Assembly: GCF_029433445.1 (NCBI RefSeq)
Contig: NZ_JAQTIC010000008.1
Location: forward strand, 22,993 to 86,992
Direction: 5' to 3'
Source: Lactobacillus sp. ESL0701
GTDB taxonomy: Bacteria; Bacillota; Bacilli; Lactobacillales; Lactobacillaceae
DNA length: 64,000 bases
This document shows, piece by piece, positions 44,516 to 54,134 of the stretch; the first letter of the stretch is position 1; each line of letters opens with the position of its first letter. The notes beneath the pieces are model-generated. The model was not told the DNA's origin and did no database searches. It saw only the letters and a program-made list of their open reading frames with translations. Both the position numbers and the translations under genes were made by a program.

Positions 44516-45308
44516 CGTCCATACCTCCTGCAGAATTACGTTGATCATTTAAAATCTTAGTTTCTAATTTTGCCTGGTCACGATTATGATAAAATTCAAT
44601 CATTGCAAATACGACACCAACTAAAGCAACTGGCAAAACATTTGAGAATGGAATCATAGATGCCATTACAAAACCTAAGATTAGATATGATAAATATCGA
44701 CTCTTTAACATAACCTTTAGTAACATTGCAAAACCAACTGCTGGAAGCATGCCTCCGGCTAATTCAAAACCATGTGTTAACCAATGTGGCATTGAATTTA
44801 CCAATACTTTCATTGGTCCTTGAGCTGCATAGGCACTCAAGAATGCAACAATACCAAATGAAACAGTAACAATAATTAATGGAATATAATTCAAGCGTTT
44901 AAAAGCTTTTGCATTGCCTTCTTCAGCATACTTATCAAATTTAGATAAAAATAATGAGAATGTTGAATAGAAGAACAACAATATATACTGCATAAGCATT
45001 GCGAATGGTAATGATAAACCAATTGCAGTAGTTGGAGAAATATTGTTCATCGCTGCAATAACAACAGTCATAATACCGCAAAGTACGGTGTTAGGCGGCT
45101 GTGTCCCACCCGCAGGAGTTAATCCTGCAAATGCTAGTTCAGTCAAACTACCAGCAATAACACCTAACCGCAAATTACCTAAAATTAAACCAGTAATAGT
45201 GCATACAATTATAGGCCTAAAAATATAAAATGCTTGCAGCCAACAATCTAGTCCTGCTATCATTGCCCAAATTGCAATTAAAACACCTTGTGTGAATGTG
45301 ATAGCCAT
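44505..45308 (-). CDS. PTS mannose-family EIIC (galactose cluster)
   Basis: 267 residues with about seven to eight helices; RPIIVCTITGLILGNLRLG and GLTPAGGTQPPNTVLCG are family motifs in the sugar path. The LacA/LacB pair behind a shared operator suggests that the imported sugar becomes galactose 6-phosphate, so galactose (or a galactoside) is the likely substrate. AAAGGAG before the ATG. Confidence 0.9.
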   Translation of the reverse strand: MAITFTQGVLIAIWAMIAGLDCWLQAFYIFRPIIVCTITGLILGNLRLGVIAGSLTELAFAGLTPAGGTQPPNTVLCGIMTVVIAAMNNISPTTAIGLSLPFAMLMQYILLFFYSTFSLFLSKFDKYAEEGNAKAFKRLNYIPLIIVTVSFGIVAFLSAYAAQGPMKVLVNSMPHWLTHGFELAGGMLPAVGFAMLLKVMLKSRYLSYLILGFVMASMIPFSNVLPVALVGVVFAMIEFYHNRDQAKLETKILNDQRNSAGGMDDGI

Positions 45309-45338
45309 ATTACTTCACTCCTTTCATACTATAAATTT

Positions 45339-45830
45339 TTAAGCCTTAGCAAGAAGTTCGGGTGTAATAGGATATTTCCTATCCCCAGGATAATCTTCAA
45401 TGAAAATATCAACGCCAGAATTTGCAATCGCTAATAAATCATCCTTATCCTGCTGATCTATATAAACTTTCTTGGAAATTTCAACCTTGCCTTTTTGAGG
45501 ATGCATATTTCCAACATTAACTTGCTTAATAGGAACAGAATTCTCAATTAATTTCCGTGCATCAGTAGGAGTTTTGACAACAATAAAAATATGTTGTCTC
45601 GCAGCTGCTTTATTGATGATGTCAATAGTATGCTGAATAGTAAAAAATCTAATTCCAGCACCTGAGCTATCTGCTGTAACAGACATTAACTTTTGTTGTA
45701 ATGGATCTTGAGCTGCTTGATCATTTGCAACAACAATCAAATTTGCTCCAACAGCTTTTGTCCAGCTAACCCCCACCTGTCCGTGAACCAATCGATTATC
45801 AATTCTAGTAAATACAATATCTGCAGACAT
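45339..45830 (-). CDS. PTS mannose-family EIIB (galactose cluster)
   Basis: 163 residues with phosphohistidine in RIDNRLVHGQVGVSW. I chose ATG 45830 (eight bases after AAAGGAG) over an ATG six codons earlier that overlaps the ribosome site. First gene of the operon; its promoter carries a LacR-type box and a cre. Confidence 0.9.
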   Translation of the reverse strand: MSADIVFTRIDNRLVHGQVGVSWTKAVGANLIVVANDQAAQDPLQQKLMSVTADSSGAGIRFFTIQHTIDIINKAAARQHIFIVVKTPTDARKLIENSVPIKQVNVGNMHPQKGKVEISKKVYIDQQDKDDLLAIANSGVDIFIEDYPGDRKYPITPELLAKA

Positions 45831-45893
45831 ATTAGTTTCTCCTTTCACTTACCATTTAAAGTAGTACAAAATTTATGTTCAAAGTAGATTGAA

Positions 45894-45911
45894 ATTGTTC
45901 GTTTTTGTTTG
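45894..45911. promoter_or_regulatory. Putative LacR operator at the galactose-PTS promoter
   Basis: ATTGTTCGTTTTTGTTTG, 17 of 18 bases identical to 47901-47918 in the lacR promoter. Here it lies just downstream of the transcription start. Confidence 0.6.
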
Positions 45912-45923
45912 CTTCATATAATA

Positions 45924-45961
45924 ATTCTACTTCATTTTCTGTTTATTGCAAGCGCTTTTTT
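45924..45961 (-). promoter_or_regulatory. Promoter and cre of the galactose-PTS operon
   Basis: Minus strand TTGCAA (45946-45951), 16 bases, TAGAAT (45924-45929). TTGCAAGCGCTTTTTT (45946-45961) matches 14 of 16 CcpA positions over the -35. Confidence 0.65.
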
Positions 45962-45967
45962 AAAATA

Positions 45968-46005
45968 AATATAAAAAAGGTAACTCATTGAGTATGAGTC
46001 ACCTT
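45968..46005 (-). terminator. Terminator of lacR-lacA-lacB
   Basis: AAAGGTGACTCAT pairs with ATGAGTTACCTTTTTT (one mismatch) on the minus strand, separating lacB from the PTS operon. Confidence 0.8.
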
Positions 46006-46048
46006 TATGTGTGCGATTAAATTTTATTACTTTATTTATTATAATTAA

Positions 46049-46624
46049 CTAGTCGTGATATACGCCTTCTGACCATTTTTTGTTTTCTTCATCAAAAAAG
46101 TGGACATTATCTTTTTGGTCTGGATTAGGTATAGCAATATGATCGATTTTATCAATGAGTTTTCTATTGACATCAGATGGTTCATACTTAGCATTCAGAT
46201 ATGAGTCCACAATATCAAAAATGAAATCACGACCTAAGACAATACCACCAAATCCCAAAACATTGGCATTTAATTCACGTCTAGCATATTCAGCCTGAGC
46301 AACATCCCCAACCATGGCAGCACGTACGCCTTCATTTTTATCGGCTGCAGTTGAAATGCCAATTCCTGTTCCACAAAGAACAATACCAAGATCCGCCCGA
46401 CCATCAGCCACATCTTCAGCAACTCTTTTACCATACATTGGATAATGCGTTCTAGTATTATCGTGAGTACCCTCGTCAATAACTTGGTAACCCTCTTCTT
46501 TTAAATGATCAGAAATAGCCATTTTTACTGGAGTGACAATATGGTCATTACCCAAGGCAATTACCATGTGCTTATTAATTTTAGGATCAATAAATTCTGG
46601 TTGTGGTCTATCATTGTCAAACAT
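46049..46624 (-). CDS. lacB: Galactose-6-phosphate isomerase, LacB subunit
   Basis: 191 residues of the RpiB/LacAB family, isomerising galactose 6-phosphate to tagatose 6-phosphate with LacA. Family motifs: [35 protein letters not shown]. About 19 residues longer than the common form, with an N-terminal extension ([18 protein letters not shown]); the ribosome site AAGGAGG supports this start. 13 bases after lacA. Confidence 0.92.
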   Translation of the reverse strand: MFDNDRPQPEFIDPKINKHMVIALGNDHIVTPVKMAISDHLKEEGYQVIDEGTHDNTRTHYPMYGKRVAEDVADGRADLGIVLCGTGIGISTAADKNEGVRAAMVGDVAQAEYARRELNANVLGFGGIVLGRDFIFDIVDSYLNAKYEPSDVNRKLIDKIDHIAIPNPDQKDNVHFFDEENKKWSEGVYHD

Positions 46625-46637
46625 TTACAAAACCTCC

Positions 46638-47066
46638 TTAAATCATTTCCTCAAGCATATTCAATCTAATTTGATGACGACCACCAGCATATTCAGTATC
46701 AAGATAGTGTTGCACTATTGAATACGCAAGTTTATCACCAACAATGCCACTACCTAGTGCAATTGCTTTGGCACCATTATGCATCGCCGTCATATGAGCT
46801 GTTCTTTCCTCATTAACATTAGCTGTAACCATGCCTTTAACTTTATTTGAAGCCATAGCAGAACCAACACCATATTCATCAAACATGATTGCTTTTTTAA
46901 TTCCGTTATCCATTACCTCATGCGTAACTTTCAAACTTGACTCAACAAAGTCTTCTGCTGGTTCTGGCGTTACATCTAAAACGTCGTAGTCATGGTCGTT
47001 AAGATAATTTTTTACCTTTTCTTTTAATTCAAAACCATCTTTATCGCTACCAATAACAACTTTCAT
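46638..47066 (-). CDS. lacA: Galactose-6-phosphate isomerase, LacA subunit
   Basis: 142 residues, the standard LacA length: [15 protein letters not shown] at the N-terminus, [16 protein letters not shown] in the active-site region. It forms a hetero-oligomer with LacB and catalyses the first intracellular step of the tagatose-6-phosphate pathway. 22 bases after lacR, AGAGGAG site. Confidence 0.93.
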   Translation of the reverse strand: MKVVIGSDKDGFELKEKVKNYLNDHDYDVLDVTPEPAEDFVESSLKVTHEVMDNGIKKAIMFDEYGVGSAMASNKVKGMVTANVNEERTAHMTAMHNGAKAIALGSGIVGDKLAYSIVQHYLDTEYAGGRHQIRLNMLEEMI

Positions 47067-47088
47067 AGTTAATCTCCTCTCAGTAAAA

Positions 47089-47844
47089 CTACTTGTAAAC
47101 AGTTGTAAATTGACTGTAATGCTTTTCTACATCTGATCCTACTTCGTGATTAGTAATTAACCCATCCACATTTCGTAAATCATAAAACTGATGAAAGTCG
47201 CTATGATTTAGTTTTGAATAATCTACGACGACAAATTTACTTTGTGAACGGTCCAATCCTATACTCTCAGTCTGACCTTCTTCCAAATTAGCTGTTGTTA
47301 TAGAAGTATTTTTAATCCCATTTGCACCAACAAACCCAACTGAAAATGACATAGTTTTTAGTTCATTATTGGCAAGAGTACCTAAAAAAGCACCACTAAT
47401 TCTTCTATATGAACCACCAACCATAATTAACTCATAATCATTAAGATTGTTACGTGCTGCTTCAAAAACAGGCAGCGAATTAGTTACAATTCGCAGATGT
47501 TTAGTCTTAAGATTAGCAACCATTAATTCTAAAGTAGTACCTGGGCCAACATAAATAGAATCATTTTCATGAATCAAATTGCAAGCCCGTTTAGCAATTT
47601 CAAGCTTTTCCTTACTATGTATTTCTCGCTTTTGCTGATAGCTCTTTTCATTTCTAATTTGATCTGAAATTAATTGTGCACCACCATGAATTCTAGAAAT
47701 CTTACCCAACTTATCCAATTCATTTAGGTCACGTCTAATTGTCATATCTGAAACTTTCAGCGCCTGAGCTAATTCATCCACAGTAACAAATTTTTGGGTA
47801 TTAATTACTTGTAAAATTGTTTTTAGTCTTTCACTTTTTAACAT
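47089..47844 (-). CDS. lacR: DeoR-family lactose/galactose repressor
   Basis: 251 residues: DeoR helix-turn-helix ([39 protein letters not shown], positions about 18-57, quoted in two parts: [15 protein letters not shown] and [13 protein letters not shown]) and a C-terminal DeoRC sugar-phosphate sensor ([13 protein letters not shown]). LacR repressors of streptococci and lactococci respond to tagatose 6-phosphate. First gene of lacR-lacA-lacB. The 18-base box at 47901-47918 lies between its own -35 and -10. Confidence 0.9.
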   Translation of the reverse strand: MLKSERLKTILQVINTQKFVTVDELAQALKVSDMTIRRDLNELDKLGKISRIHGGAQLISDQIRNEKSYQQKREIHSKEKLEIAKRACNLIHENDSIYVGPGTTLELMVANLKTKHLRIVTNSLPVFEAARNNLNDYELIMVGGSYRRISGAFLGTLANNELKTMSFSVGFVGANGIKNTSITTANLEEGQTESIGLDRSQSKFVVVDYSKLNHSDFHQFYDLRNVDGLITNHEVGSDVEKHYSQFTTVYK

Positions 47845-47894
47845 TGGTTACCTACTTTTTAAACTAGATTAAGCAACTAACTTAGTTCATCTTT

Positions 47895-47922
47895 AGTATA
47901 ATTGTTCTTTTTTGTTTGTCAA
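47895..47922 (-). promoter_or_regulatory. lacRAB promoter with putative LacR operator
   Basis: Minus strand TTGACA, 16 bases, TATACT. The plus-strand box ATTGTTCTTTTTTGTTTG (47901-47918) covers the whole spacer, so a bound repressor would block polymerase. Confidence 0.7.
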
Positions 47923-48050
47923 TGTTTGAATATGTTTAAATTATATAAAATGAACAAAAAATAATTGCAATTTATCGTTTTTTCTATGCTTTGTCTTACT
48001 AACTAAACATTTTAAAACAATTTTTCTACTTTATCAGCTATTCACACCAA

Positions 48051-48090
48051 ACTAAACAGGAAGACTTTAACTAAAGCCTTCCTGTTTAGT
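48051..48090 (-). terminator. Long hairpin after the GH31 gene
   Basis: ACTAAACAGGAAG-N-CTTT pairs with AAAG-N-CTTCCTGTTTAGT, a 17-pair stem with loop AACT. The T run is weak (TTTAGTTT). Confidence 0.7.
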
Positions 48091-48098
48091 TATAATAT

Positions 48099-50846
48099 TT
48101 AAAATAATTGTTCATTGCTCCAAGCAGTTGTTCCCTTGTCAGTCACAATTTGAACTGTAAAAGCATGTTGTTTATTTGGCAGCAGACCGTGAACAACCAA
48201 CTTCGGTTCCTTGATGCCAGTGTAAAGCACACCGTCAACTTTAACATTATAAGTAACACGACCCAAACTCTCATCAGCATATTGCCACGATAAAGTTGTC
48301 GTTTGCATGCTACTACTACTTAAATCTATTGGCGCTTTAGTTGCAACCTGTTCATTCGGTAAATAATTTTCAGGTATAACTGTTATATCTACGCCAGTTA
48401 ACCGCAATTCAATTTCTGTTTGACTAACGTCAACTGTTTCTAGCTTAATCCGCAAAAAGCTCTGCCCTAAATTAGTACCCATTCCAGCCAAATACGGATT
48501 AGGCAAATACTGTTTATCAAAGTAATAGACATTATCATCTTGAACAAATTCAGTTAAGTCCTTTGCCTGTCTTAATTTACATTTTTGACCAGCCAATTTA
48601 ATCCCAATCGTATTTGGCAGTTGATTCATCTTAATTGCCAATTCTGTTGTTCGGTGAACAGCCATCCCCTCATAATGACCAATTGTTGGCGCAATTTTAA
48701 CTAATAATTCATCAGCTGCCTGCTCTGTCTCAATCATTGTTTGAGCAAATTCACCATCCTGATACTTCGCAGAGATACCATCATCTTCGTAAATCGTAAC
48801 TTGATTACTTTTCGCTGGATAAATTTCAAATTGGCGGGTTAATTTTATCTGCTTATATTCTTTAGGTGTATTTGTCGCAGGCGCTTTAGCAATAATTGCA
48901 CCTGCTTTAACAAAGACTGGTAATTTCCAAATAGGCGCTGCAAAATTATTTAAGACTTGTCCACCTTGATAAGCGTCGCCAGTATAATAATCAAGCCAAA
49001 CCTGCTGTTCATCGGGTAAGTATATGCCATTACGAATATCATTGCCCTCATCATCAGCAGCAGTGTTTTGATAAATCGGTGCAATCAAAAATGACTCACC
49101 CCATAAATATTCATACTTCACTAAGTCTGAATAGCATTCTGGTAAATCTGGATATTCCAAAAATAATGCCCGCACTAGTGGTTTACCTGTATCAATTGCT
49201 TCACGAGCGGCAGTATAAATATATGGTAATAACATTGTCTTTTGTTTTAAGTATGCTCGATTAATAGCCGTGATTCTTGATGAAAAAGCAAATGGATTCT
49301 TCGGGTTAGTTCCCCAGCCATCCATATTCAACTGAATCGGGGTAAAAGCTTTCCACTGATAATCACGTGTATTTACCACAGAATTATTCCCCAGATAAAT
49401 CCCATCCATATCAGACCCCACATTTGGCTGTCCAGACAGTCCTTCGCCAATATATGTAGGTATTTGAAAACGAATGTACTCCCACTGACCGCCATTTTGA
49501 TCACCAGTCCAGACAGCAGCTGTATTATGGGTGCCAGCCCAACCGTCCATTGTAATAATAAATGGGCGTAAATCTTGACCTTTAACCTTTTTAATCATTG
49601 CTGCAGCAGTTTGTGTACCATTAAGACCAAAAGAATAACCTGCATCTACCCACGCCATATCAGTTTTAAGCGCGGTTACCCCAACTGCTAATTCCTTCTC
49701 AAAATCGCGATCACTGACTTGGGGATGTTCTGGATCGACAGGTGCCAAATTTTGCTGGGTCCACAAACCGACTTCCACACCACGATTATTCGCGTACTTA
49801 ATAAAGTCAGCTAAATTTTGTAAGTTTCCTTGCAGAGAATCTGTCTGACCATAACCTGCACCATAACCGTCATTAGGTAAGAACCATCCTAACGGCATAT
49901 CATTAGCTAAATATTGGTCAATCATCCCCCGCGCACTTAACAAATAAGCTGTACCACCTTGTTCACCATTTAAAGTTTCACGAATTGTCTGTTCTTTTAA
50001 TTCTTCCGGCAACTCCTGAGGATGATACTCTCGATAGTAATTACCATCCGGATATTTAATCGCACCCTTTTCTTGTGGGGAGGCCTTTACCCAATAATCA
50101 CGATTATAGGCATTTAAATGTGCTTCATAAAAACCGAATATTGGTAATAGCAGCGGTAACCCGGTTAATTGTTGATAAGTATGAATTAATTGATAAGGAG
50201 TTGGTGCAAAAAAGTAAATGGCATCAAAACGATTTTCTTCATGCTTAGTAGTTACCAGGCTCGCATTTTTACTAGCAAAGTCATACTCTCCTCGAGTAAA
50301 AGTGTAACGCAGAACTCCGTAACCCGCTGTTGACCAGTAAACTGGCGCTGGCGAAGCTACACCTTGATCAAGCCAATTATTGGTATTGGCAACTACAATC
50401 CGCTGCCGAGTCAAATTAAACCGACCATTCTGTGTACCACCACCAAAATAATTAGCCTCAGTATCTGACTGCAAAAATTGCGTGCTACCATCAATCCCGA
50501 CGCTAATTGGACGCGTTTCTTGTAATACAAGTTTGTCACTCACCCAAACACTCATTGCACCAGTATCTTTAGCAAAGCAAATCTTCATATTATCAGTCAC
50601 AATTGTCCATGCAGAAGCGGACTTTTCAATTCTACTTTTAACTGAAGTAGAGCCGTATTCGGCTACTGTTGGTGCCAAAATTCTTGCATGTAACCCCGCT
50701 TGTGACTGTTTAGGCGGCGCATATTGACCAGTTGGATCAACATAATAGCGAAAAATATTAGCTGCAAGCAAATAAACCCGCGCAACCATTCCACCCGTAT
50801 AAGCGACTTCATAATAGCAATCTTTCTTCATTATATTAATAACCAT
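48099..50846 (-). CDS. GH31 glycosidase with C-terminal FN3 domain
   Basis: 915 residues, intracellular by sequence (no signal peptide). An N-terminal beta-sandwich (1-230) is followed by a GH31 barrel; WFLPNDGYGAGYG is a subsite motif, D396 in LKTDMAWV the candidate nucleophile, D449 in WTGDQ the candidate acid/base. A beta-domain (about 640-830) and an FN3-like unit (about 835-915) follow. The motif set resembles the GH31 group that includes alpha-N-acetylgalactosaminidases, which would fit the neighbouring galactose and galactosamine genes, but alpha-glucosidase or alpha-galactosidase are possible. AAAGGA upstream of the ATG. Confidence 0.8.
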   Translation of the reverse strand: MVINIMKKDCYYEVAYTGGMVARVYLLAANIFRYYVDPTGQYAPPKQSQAGLHARILAPTVAEYGSTSVKSRIEKSASAWTIVTDNMKICFAKDTGAMSVWVSDKLVLQETRPISVGIDGSTQFLQSDTEANYFGGGTQNGRFNLTRQRIVVANTNNWLDQGVASPAPVYWSTAGYGVLRYTFTRGEYDFASKNASLVTTKHEENRFDAIYFFAPTPYQLIHTYQQLTGLPLLLPIFGFYEAHLNAYNRDYWVKASPQEKGAIKYPDGNYYREYHPQELPEELKEQTIRETLNGEQGGTAYLLSARGMIDQYLANDMPLGWFLPNDGYGAGYGQTDSLQGNLQNLADFIKYANNRGVEVGLWTQQNLAPVDPEHPQVSDRDFEKELAVGVTALKTDMAWVDAGYSFGLNGTQTAAAMIKKVKGQDLRPFIITMDGWAGTHNTAAVWTGDQNGGQWEYIRFQIPTYIGEGLSGQPNVGSDMDGIYLGNNSVVNTRDYQWKAFTPIQLNMDGWGTNPKNPFAFSSRITAINRAYLKQKTMLLPYIYTAAREAIDTGKPLVRALFLEYPDLPECYSDLVKYEYLWGESFLIAPIYQNTAADDEGNDIRNGIYLPDEQQVWLDYYTGDAYQGGQVLNNFAAPIWKLPVFVKAGAIIAKAPATNTPKEYKQIKLTRQFEIYPAKSNQVTIYEDDGISAKYQDGEFAQTMIETEQAADELLVKIAPTIGHYEGMAVHRTTELAIKMNQLPNTIGIKLAGQKCKLRQAKDLTEFVQDDNVYYFDKQYLPNPYLAGMGTNLGQSFLRIKLETVDVSQTEIELRLTGVDITVIPENYLPNEQVATKAPIDLSSSSMQTTTLSWQYADESLGRVTYNVKVDGVLYTGIKEPKLVVHGLLPNKQHAFTVQIVTDKGTTAWSNEQLF

Positions 50847-51030
50847 TTTGTTTGATATCCTTTCTTTAATTTGTTTTTTATTTAAAATTTTAAATATTAT
50901 CTCATTTTAAATCTCAATATTTTCTAGCATACATAATTATTTTCTTGATAAATCTGCTAATAACAATTATACATATTAGCATAATAAATAAAATTAAATT
51001 AAAAAATATATTGTATTTTAATTTTAATGC

Positions 51031-51047
51031 TGGTATGATTTATACCA
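51031..51047. promoter_or_regulatory. Perfect inverted repeat before the OppA-like gene
   Basis: TGGTAT-GATTT-ATACCA about 50 bases before the start codon, within a likely promoter (TATGAT box). Probably an operator; the regulator is unknown. Confidence 0.5.
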
Positions 51048-51096
51048 ACATAAATATGCTTGCAATAAAATAATATCAAAATCGAAGGTAATAATT

Positions 51097-52869
51097 ATGA
51101 AGAAAGGTAAATTTGTTAAATATTTGGGCATAGTTTCACTAGCAGCTCTGGCTTTAACTGCTTGTGGCAAAAGCAATAACAACGCAAATAACAGTGCAAC
51201 ACAAGATGTTAATAAGCTAAAAACAACGGTACCGGCAAAGCCGGTCAAGCAAGGTGGTACACTTAAAGTCGCTCTAGAAACAGACACACCATTTCAAGGA
51301 ATTTTCTTAGATGAAATTTCAGAAAATACGGTCGACTATTTAGCCTCCCAATTTGGCGATGAAACCTTATTCTACTACGACAATCATTACAAAATTAATG
51401 ACAAGGGTCCAGCCACTCTTAAAGTTAACCGCAATGCCAAAACAATCACGGTAACTGCCAAAAAAGGCGTTAAATGGTCTGATGGTAAACAAGTTACCGC
51501 TAAAGACCTAGAATATTCTTACGAAATTATCGCTAATAAAAAGACCAATTGTGATCGTTATACCGATCAGATGGCAAATATCGTCGGCTTAAAGGCCTAC
51601 CACGACGGTAAAGCTAAAACAATTTCTGGAATCACTTATCCAGATGGCGAAAATGGACGCAGTATTGTAATTCACTTTCAACGAATGTATCCCGGAATGT
51701 ATAATGCTGGCAGCAATTGCTACAGCGAAACAGCCGCCCCTTATCACTATTTGAAAAACATTCCTTTTGATAAATTGCAGTCTAGCGACCAAGTTAGAAA
51801 AGAGCCACTATTCTTTGGTCCTTATAAAGTTCAAAAAATTGTTCGTGGTCAATCCGTTACCTGGGTGCCAAACAAATACTACTGGCGTGGTAAGCCAAAA
51901 TTAGATAAAATTTTGACTTCGGTGGTTTCAACCAACTCAGCTTCTGAAGCAATCAAGAGTCATAAATTTGACGTTATCAACGTTGTCAATACTCAGTGGA
52001 ACCAAGTCAAAAATACTAAGGGTTACAACTTTGTTGCTCAAGTGCCACTTGTTTACTACTATCTTGGCTTTAAAGTCGGAAAATGGGATAGCAAACAAGA
52101 AAAGAATGTTGTCGACAAAAATAATATTATGAATAGTAAACCTCTCAGACAAGCAATGGCCTATGCAATGAACGTTGATGAGGTAGACAAACGCTATACC
52201 CAAGGACTAAAATTCCGAATTCCAACACTAATTCCAGCTGGCTTTGGCGATTACTTTGACAAAAATGCTAAAGGCTATACCTTCAATCTAAAGAAAGCTA
52301 ATGAAATTTTGGATAAAGCCGGATACCAAAAGAAAGGCAAGTGGCGCACACAGCCTAATGGCAAACCACTTAAGATTAACTTTATGGCAATGAGCGGCAA
52401 CGCCACCCAAGAGCCAATTATCCAAAATTACCTGCAGCAATGGCATAAAATCGGCTTGGACGTTAGACTTCTAGGCGGTCGGCTGACTGAACAAAACTCC
52501 TTCTATGATAAGTTAAACAAGGATAATCCTGACGTTAACGCCTACATTGGTGGCTTTGGTTTATCAACCGAACCTTCACAAGCTAACTTGTATAGCGAAA
52601 AGTCGCTAAGCAACTACTCAAGATTTGCTACTCCAGAAAACACCCGGCTTATTAATGAAATGGATGCTCCCGCCTCTTTTAATCATCAGCATCGGGTTAA
52701 AGTCTTCCATAAATGGCAAAATTATATGAACGATGAAGCATACATTGTGCCGCTGGACAGCCAATATACAATTACTGCCGTTAATAACAAACTGACCAAC
52801 TATTCCGTTGACCCATCAATGTGTGCCAACAAACACCCGATTTGGTACAACATTGGTTTTGCCAAATAA
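51097..52869 (+). CDS. OppA-like solute-binding lipoprotein (SBP_bac_5 family)
   Basis: 590 residues: lipoprotein signal with lipobox LTACGKS (Cys about residue 23), then the peptide/nickel-binding family fold (GVKWSDGKQVTAKDLEYSYE, PLRQAMAYAMNVDEV, YIGGFGLSTEPSQ). It is tethered to the outer face of the membrane and binds oligopeptides or a related ligand. No ABC permease or ATPase genes are nearby; instead an EIIC-like membrane protein follows after 24 bases. It may serve a permease encoded elsewhere. Confidence 0.88.
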   Translation: MKKGKFVKYLGIVSLAALALTACGKSNNNANNSATQDVNKLKTTVPAKPVKQGGTLKVALETDTPFQGIFLDEISENTVDYLASQFGDETLFYYDNHYKINDKGPATLKVNRNAKTITVTAKKGVKWSDGKQVTAKDLEYSYEIIANKKTNCDRYTDQMANIVGLKAYHDGKAKTISGITYPDGENGRSIVIHFQRMYPGMYNAGSNCYSETAAPYHYLKNIPFDKLQSSDQVRKEPLFFGPYKVQKIVRGQSVTWVPNKYYWRGKPKLDKILTSVVSTNSASEAIKSHKFDVINVVNTQWNQVKNTKGYNFVAQVPLVYYYLGFKVGKWDSKQEKNVVDKNNIMNSKPLRQAMAYAMNVDEVDKRYTQGLKFRIPTLIPAGFGDYFDKNAKGYTFNLKKANEILDKAGYQKKGKWRTQPNGKPLKINFMAMSGNATQEPIIQNYLQQWHKIGLDVRLLGGRLTEQNSFYDKLNKDNPDVNAYIGGFGLSTEPSQANLYSEKSLSNYSRFATPENTRLINEMDAPASFNHQHRVKVFHKWQNYMNDEAYIVPLDSQYTITAVNNKLTNYSVDPSMCANKHPIWYNIGFAK

Positions 52870-52893
52870 AATTAATTTTTAAGGAACAACACT

Positions 52894-53976
52894 ATGAACA
52901 ATACCAAAAATAAAGTTACCGCAAAGGAATTTTTTAATAAAATTTTATCAGGGACAGCGACAGGAATTATTGTCGGTCTAATCCCTAATGCTGTTTTGAG
53001 TGCCCTTCTAAAATTGTGTGGGAACAATACTTTTACCCTTGGATTAACTCACGTTTTGCTGGTTTTTCAAGTAGCAACCCCACTTTTAATCGGTGCCTTA
53101 ATTGCTTATCAATTTGATTTTGCACCAATCGATATCGCAATCGTTGCTGGGGCTTCCTATGTTGGCTCAGGGGTTACCCAATTTAACGCCCAAGCAATTA
53201 ACCCTGCAACTAAGCAAGCCGGAATTTTTATTTCATCTGGTACTGGTGACTTGATTAACACAATGATTACTGCTGCTATCGCCGTTTTCCTAACAATGCT
53301 AGTTGGTAACCTCTTTGGTTCGGTTAAGATTGTCCTGAGTCCAATTGTAGTCGGCGGCGGTTCCGCCTATCTTGGCTTTCTACTCTTGCCATTTGTCAGT
53401 AAAATCACAACCGGTTTAGGTACTATCATTGATTCCTTTACCAAACTGCAACCAATTTTAATGTGTATCTTGATTTCATGGATGTTCTCGCTCTTAATTG
53501 TTACTCCAGTTTCAACAGTTGCCATTGGGATGGCAATCCAACTTAACGGAATTGCTGCTGGTGCTGCCGCTATGGGCGTTGCCGCAACTACAATCGTGCT
53601 AGTTGTCCACTCATGGAAGGTTAACAAGGCTGGCGTTACCATCGCCGTTGCCCTAGGAGCCATGAAAATGATGATTCCTAACTTATTCCGGCATCCAATT
53701 ATTATGCTGCCAATCATCATCACTTCAACAATTTCCGCATTGCCAGTAGCCCTATGGCACATTTGTGGCACTCCTGCTTCAGCTGGCTTTGGTCTTGTAG
53801 GAATTGTTGGTCCGCTGGCTTCTCTTAATGCTGGCGCCAACAGTATTAGTTGGCTGTTGGCGCTAATCGCTTGGCTTATCATCCCAGCTGCCGTTGCCCT
53901 TGCTTGCCGTTTCGTCCTTGATAAAATGCTACATGTTTATGATGAAAAAGTGGCCTTTGCTTACTTAGGCGAATAA
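52894..53976 (+). CDS. PTS_EIIC_2-type membrane protein (PF13303 family)
   Basis: 360 residues with about nine to ten membrane helices rich in Gly/Ala; SGTATGIIVGLIPNAVLSALLK at the start and GFGLVGIVGPLASLNAG near the end are features I associate with the EIIC_2 membrane family. It lacks any EIIA or EIIB domain, so it is unlikely to be a complete PTS permease. It is in an operon with an OppA-like lipoprotein. What it transports is unknown. AAGGAAC before the ATG. Confidence 0.78.
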   Translation: MNNTKNKVTAKEFFNKILSGTATGIIVGLIPNAVLSALLKLCGNNTFTLGLTHVLLVFQVATPLLIGALIAYQFDFAPIDIAIVAGASYVGSGVTQFNAQAINPATKQAGIFISSGTGDLINTMITAAIAVFLTMLVGNLFGSVKIVLSPIVVGGGSAYLGFLLLPFVSKITTGLGTIIDSFTKLQPILMCILISWMFSLLIVTPVSTVAIGMAIQLNGIAAGAAAMGVAATTIVLVVHSWKVNKAGVTIAVALGAMKMMIPNLFRHPIIMLPIIITSTISALPVALWHICGTPASAGFGLVGIVGPLASLNAGANSISWLLALIAWLIIPAAVALACRFVLDKMLHVYDEKVAFAYLGE

Positions 53977-53992
53977 TTTTTTAAAAAACTAG

Positions 53993-54035
53993 AAACACGT
54001 TTTCGGATAATAATTGATCTGAAAACGTGTTTTTT
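53993..54035 (+). terminator. Terminator of the oppA-EIIC_2 operon
   Basis: AACACGTTTTC pairs with GAAAACGTGTT and ends in TTTTTT. Confidence 0.9.
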
Positions 54036-54087
54036 AATCAGTTTTAACCAAGCATAACTTTACGTAAATTCAAATTTTGTACCAAAA

Positions 54088-54118
54088 AACACTTTAAGCA
54101 AATGAGCTTAAAGTGTTT
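54088..54118 (-). terminator. Terminator of the small secreted-protein gene
   Basis: AACACTTTAAGC pairs with GCTTAAAGTGTT and, on the minus strand, is followed by TTTTTTGG. Confidence 0.88.
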
Positions 54119-54134
54119 AACAATTTGTCACCGC

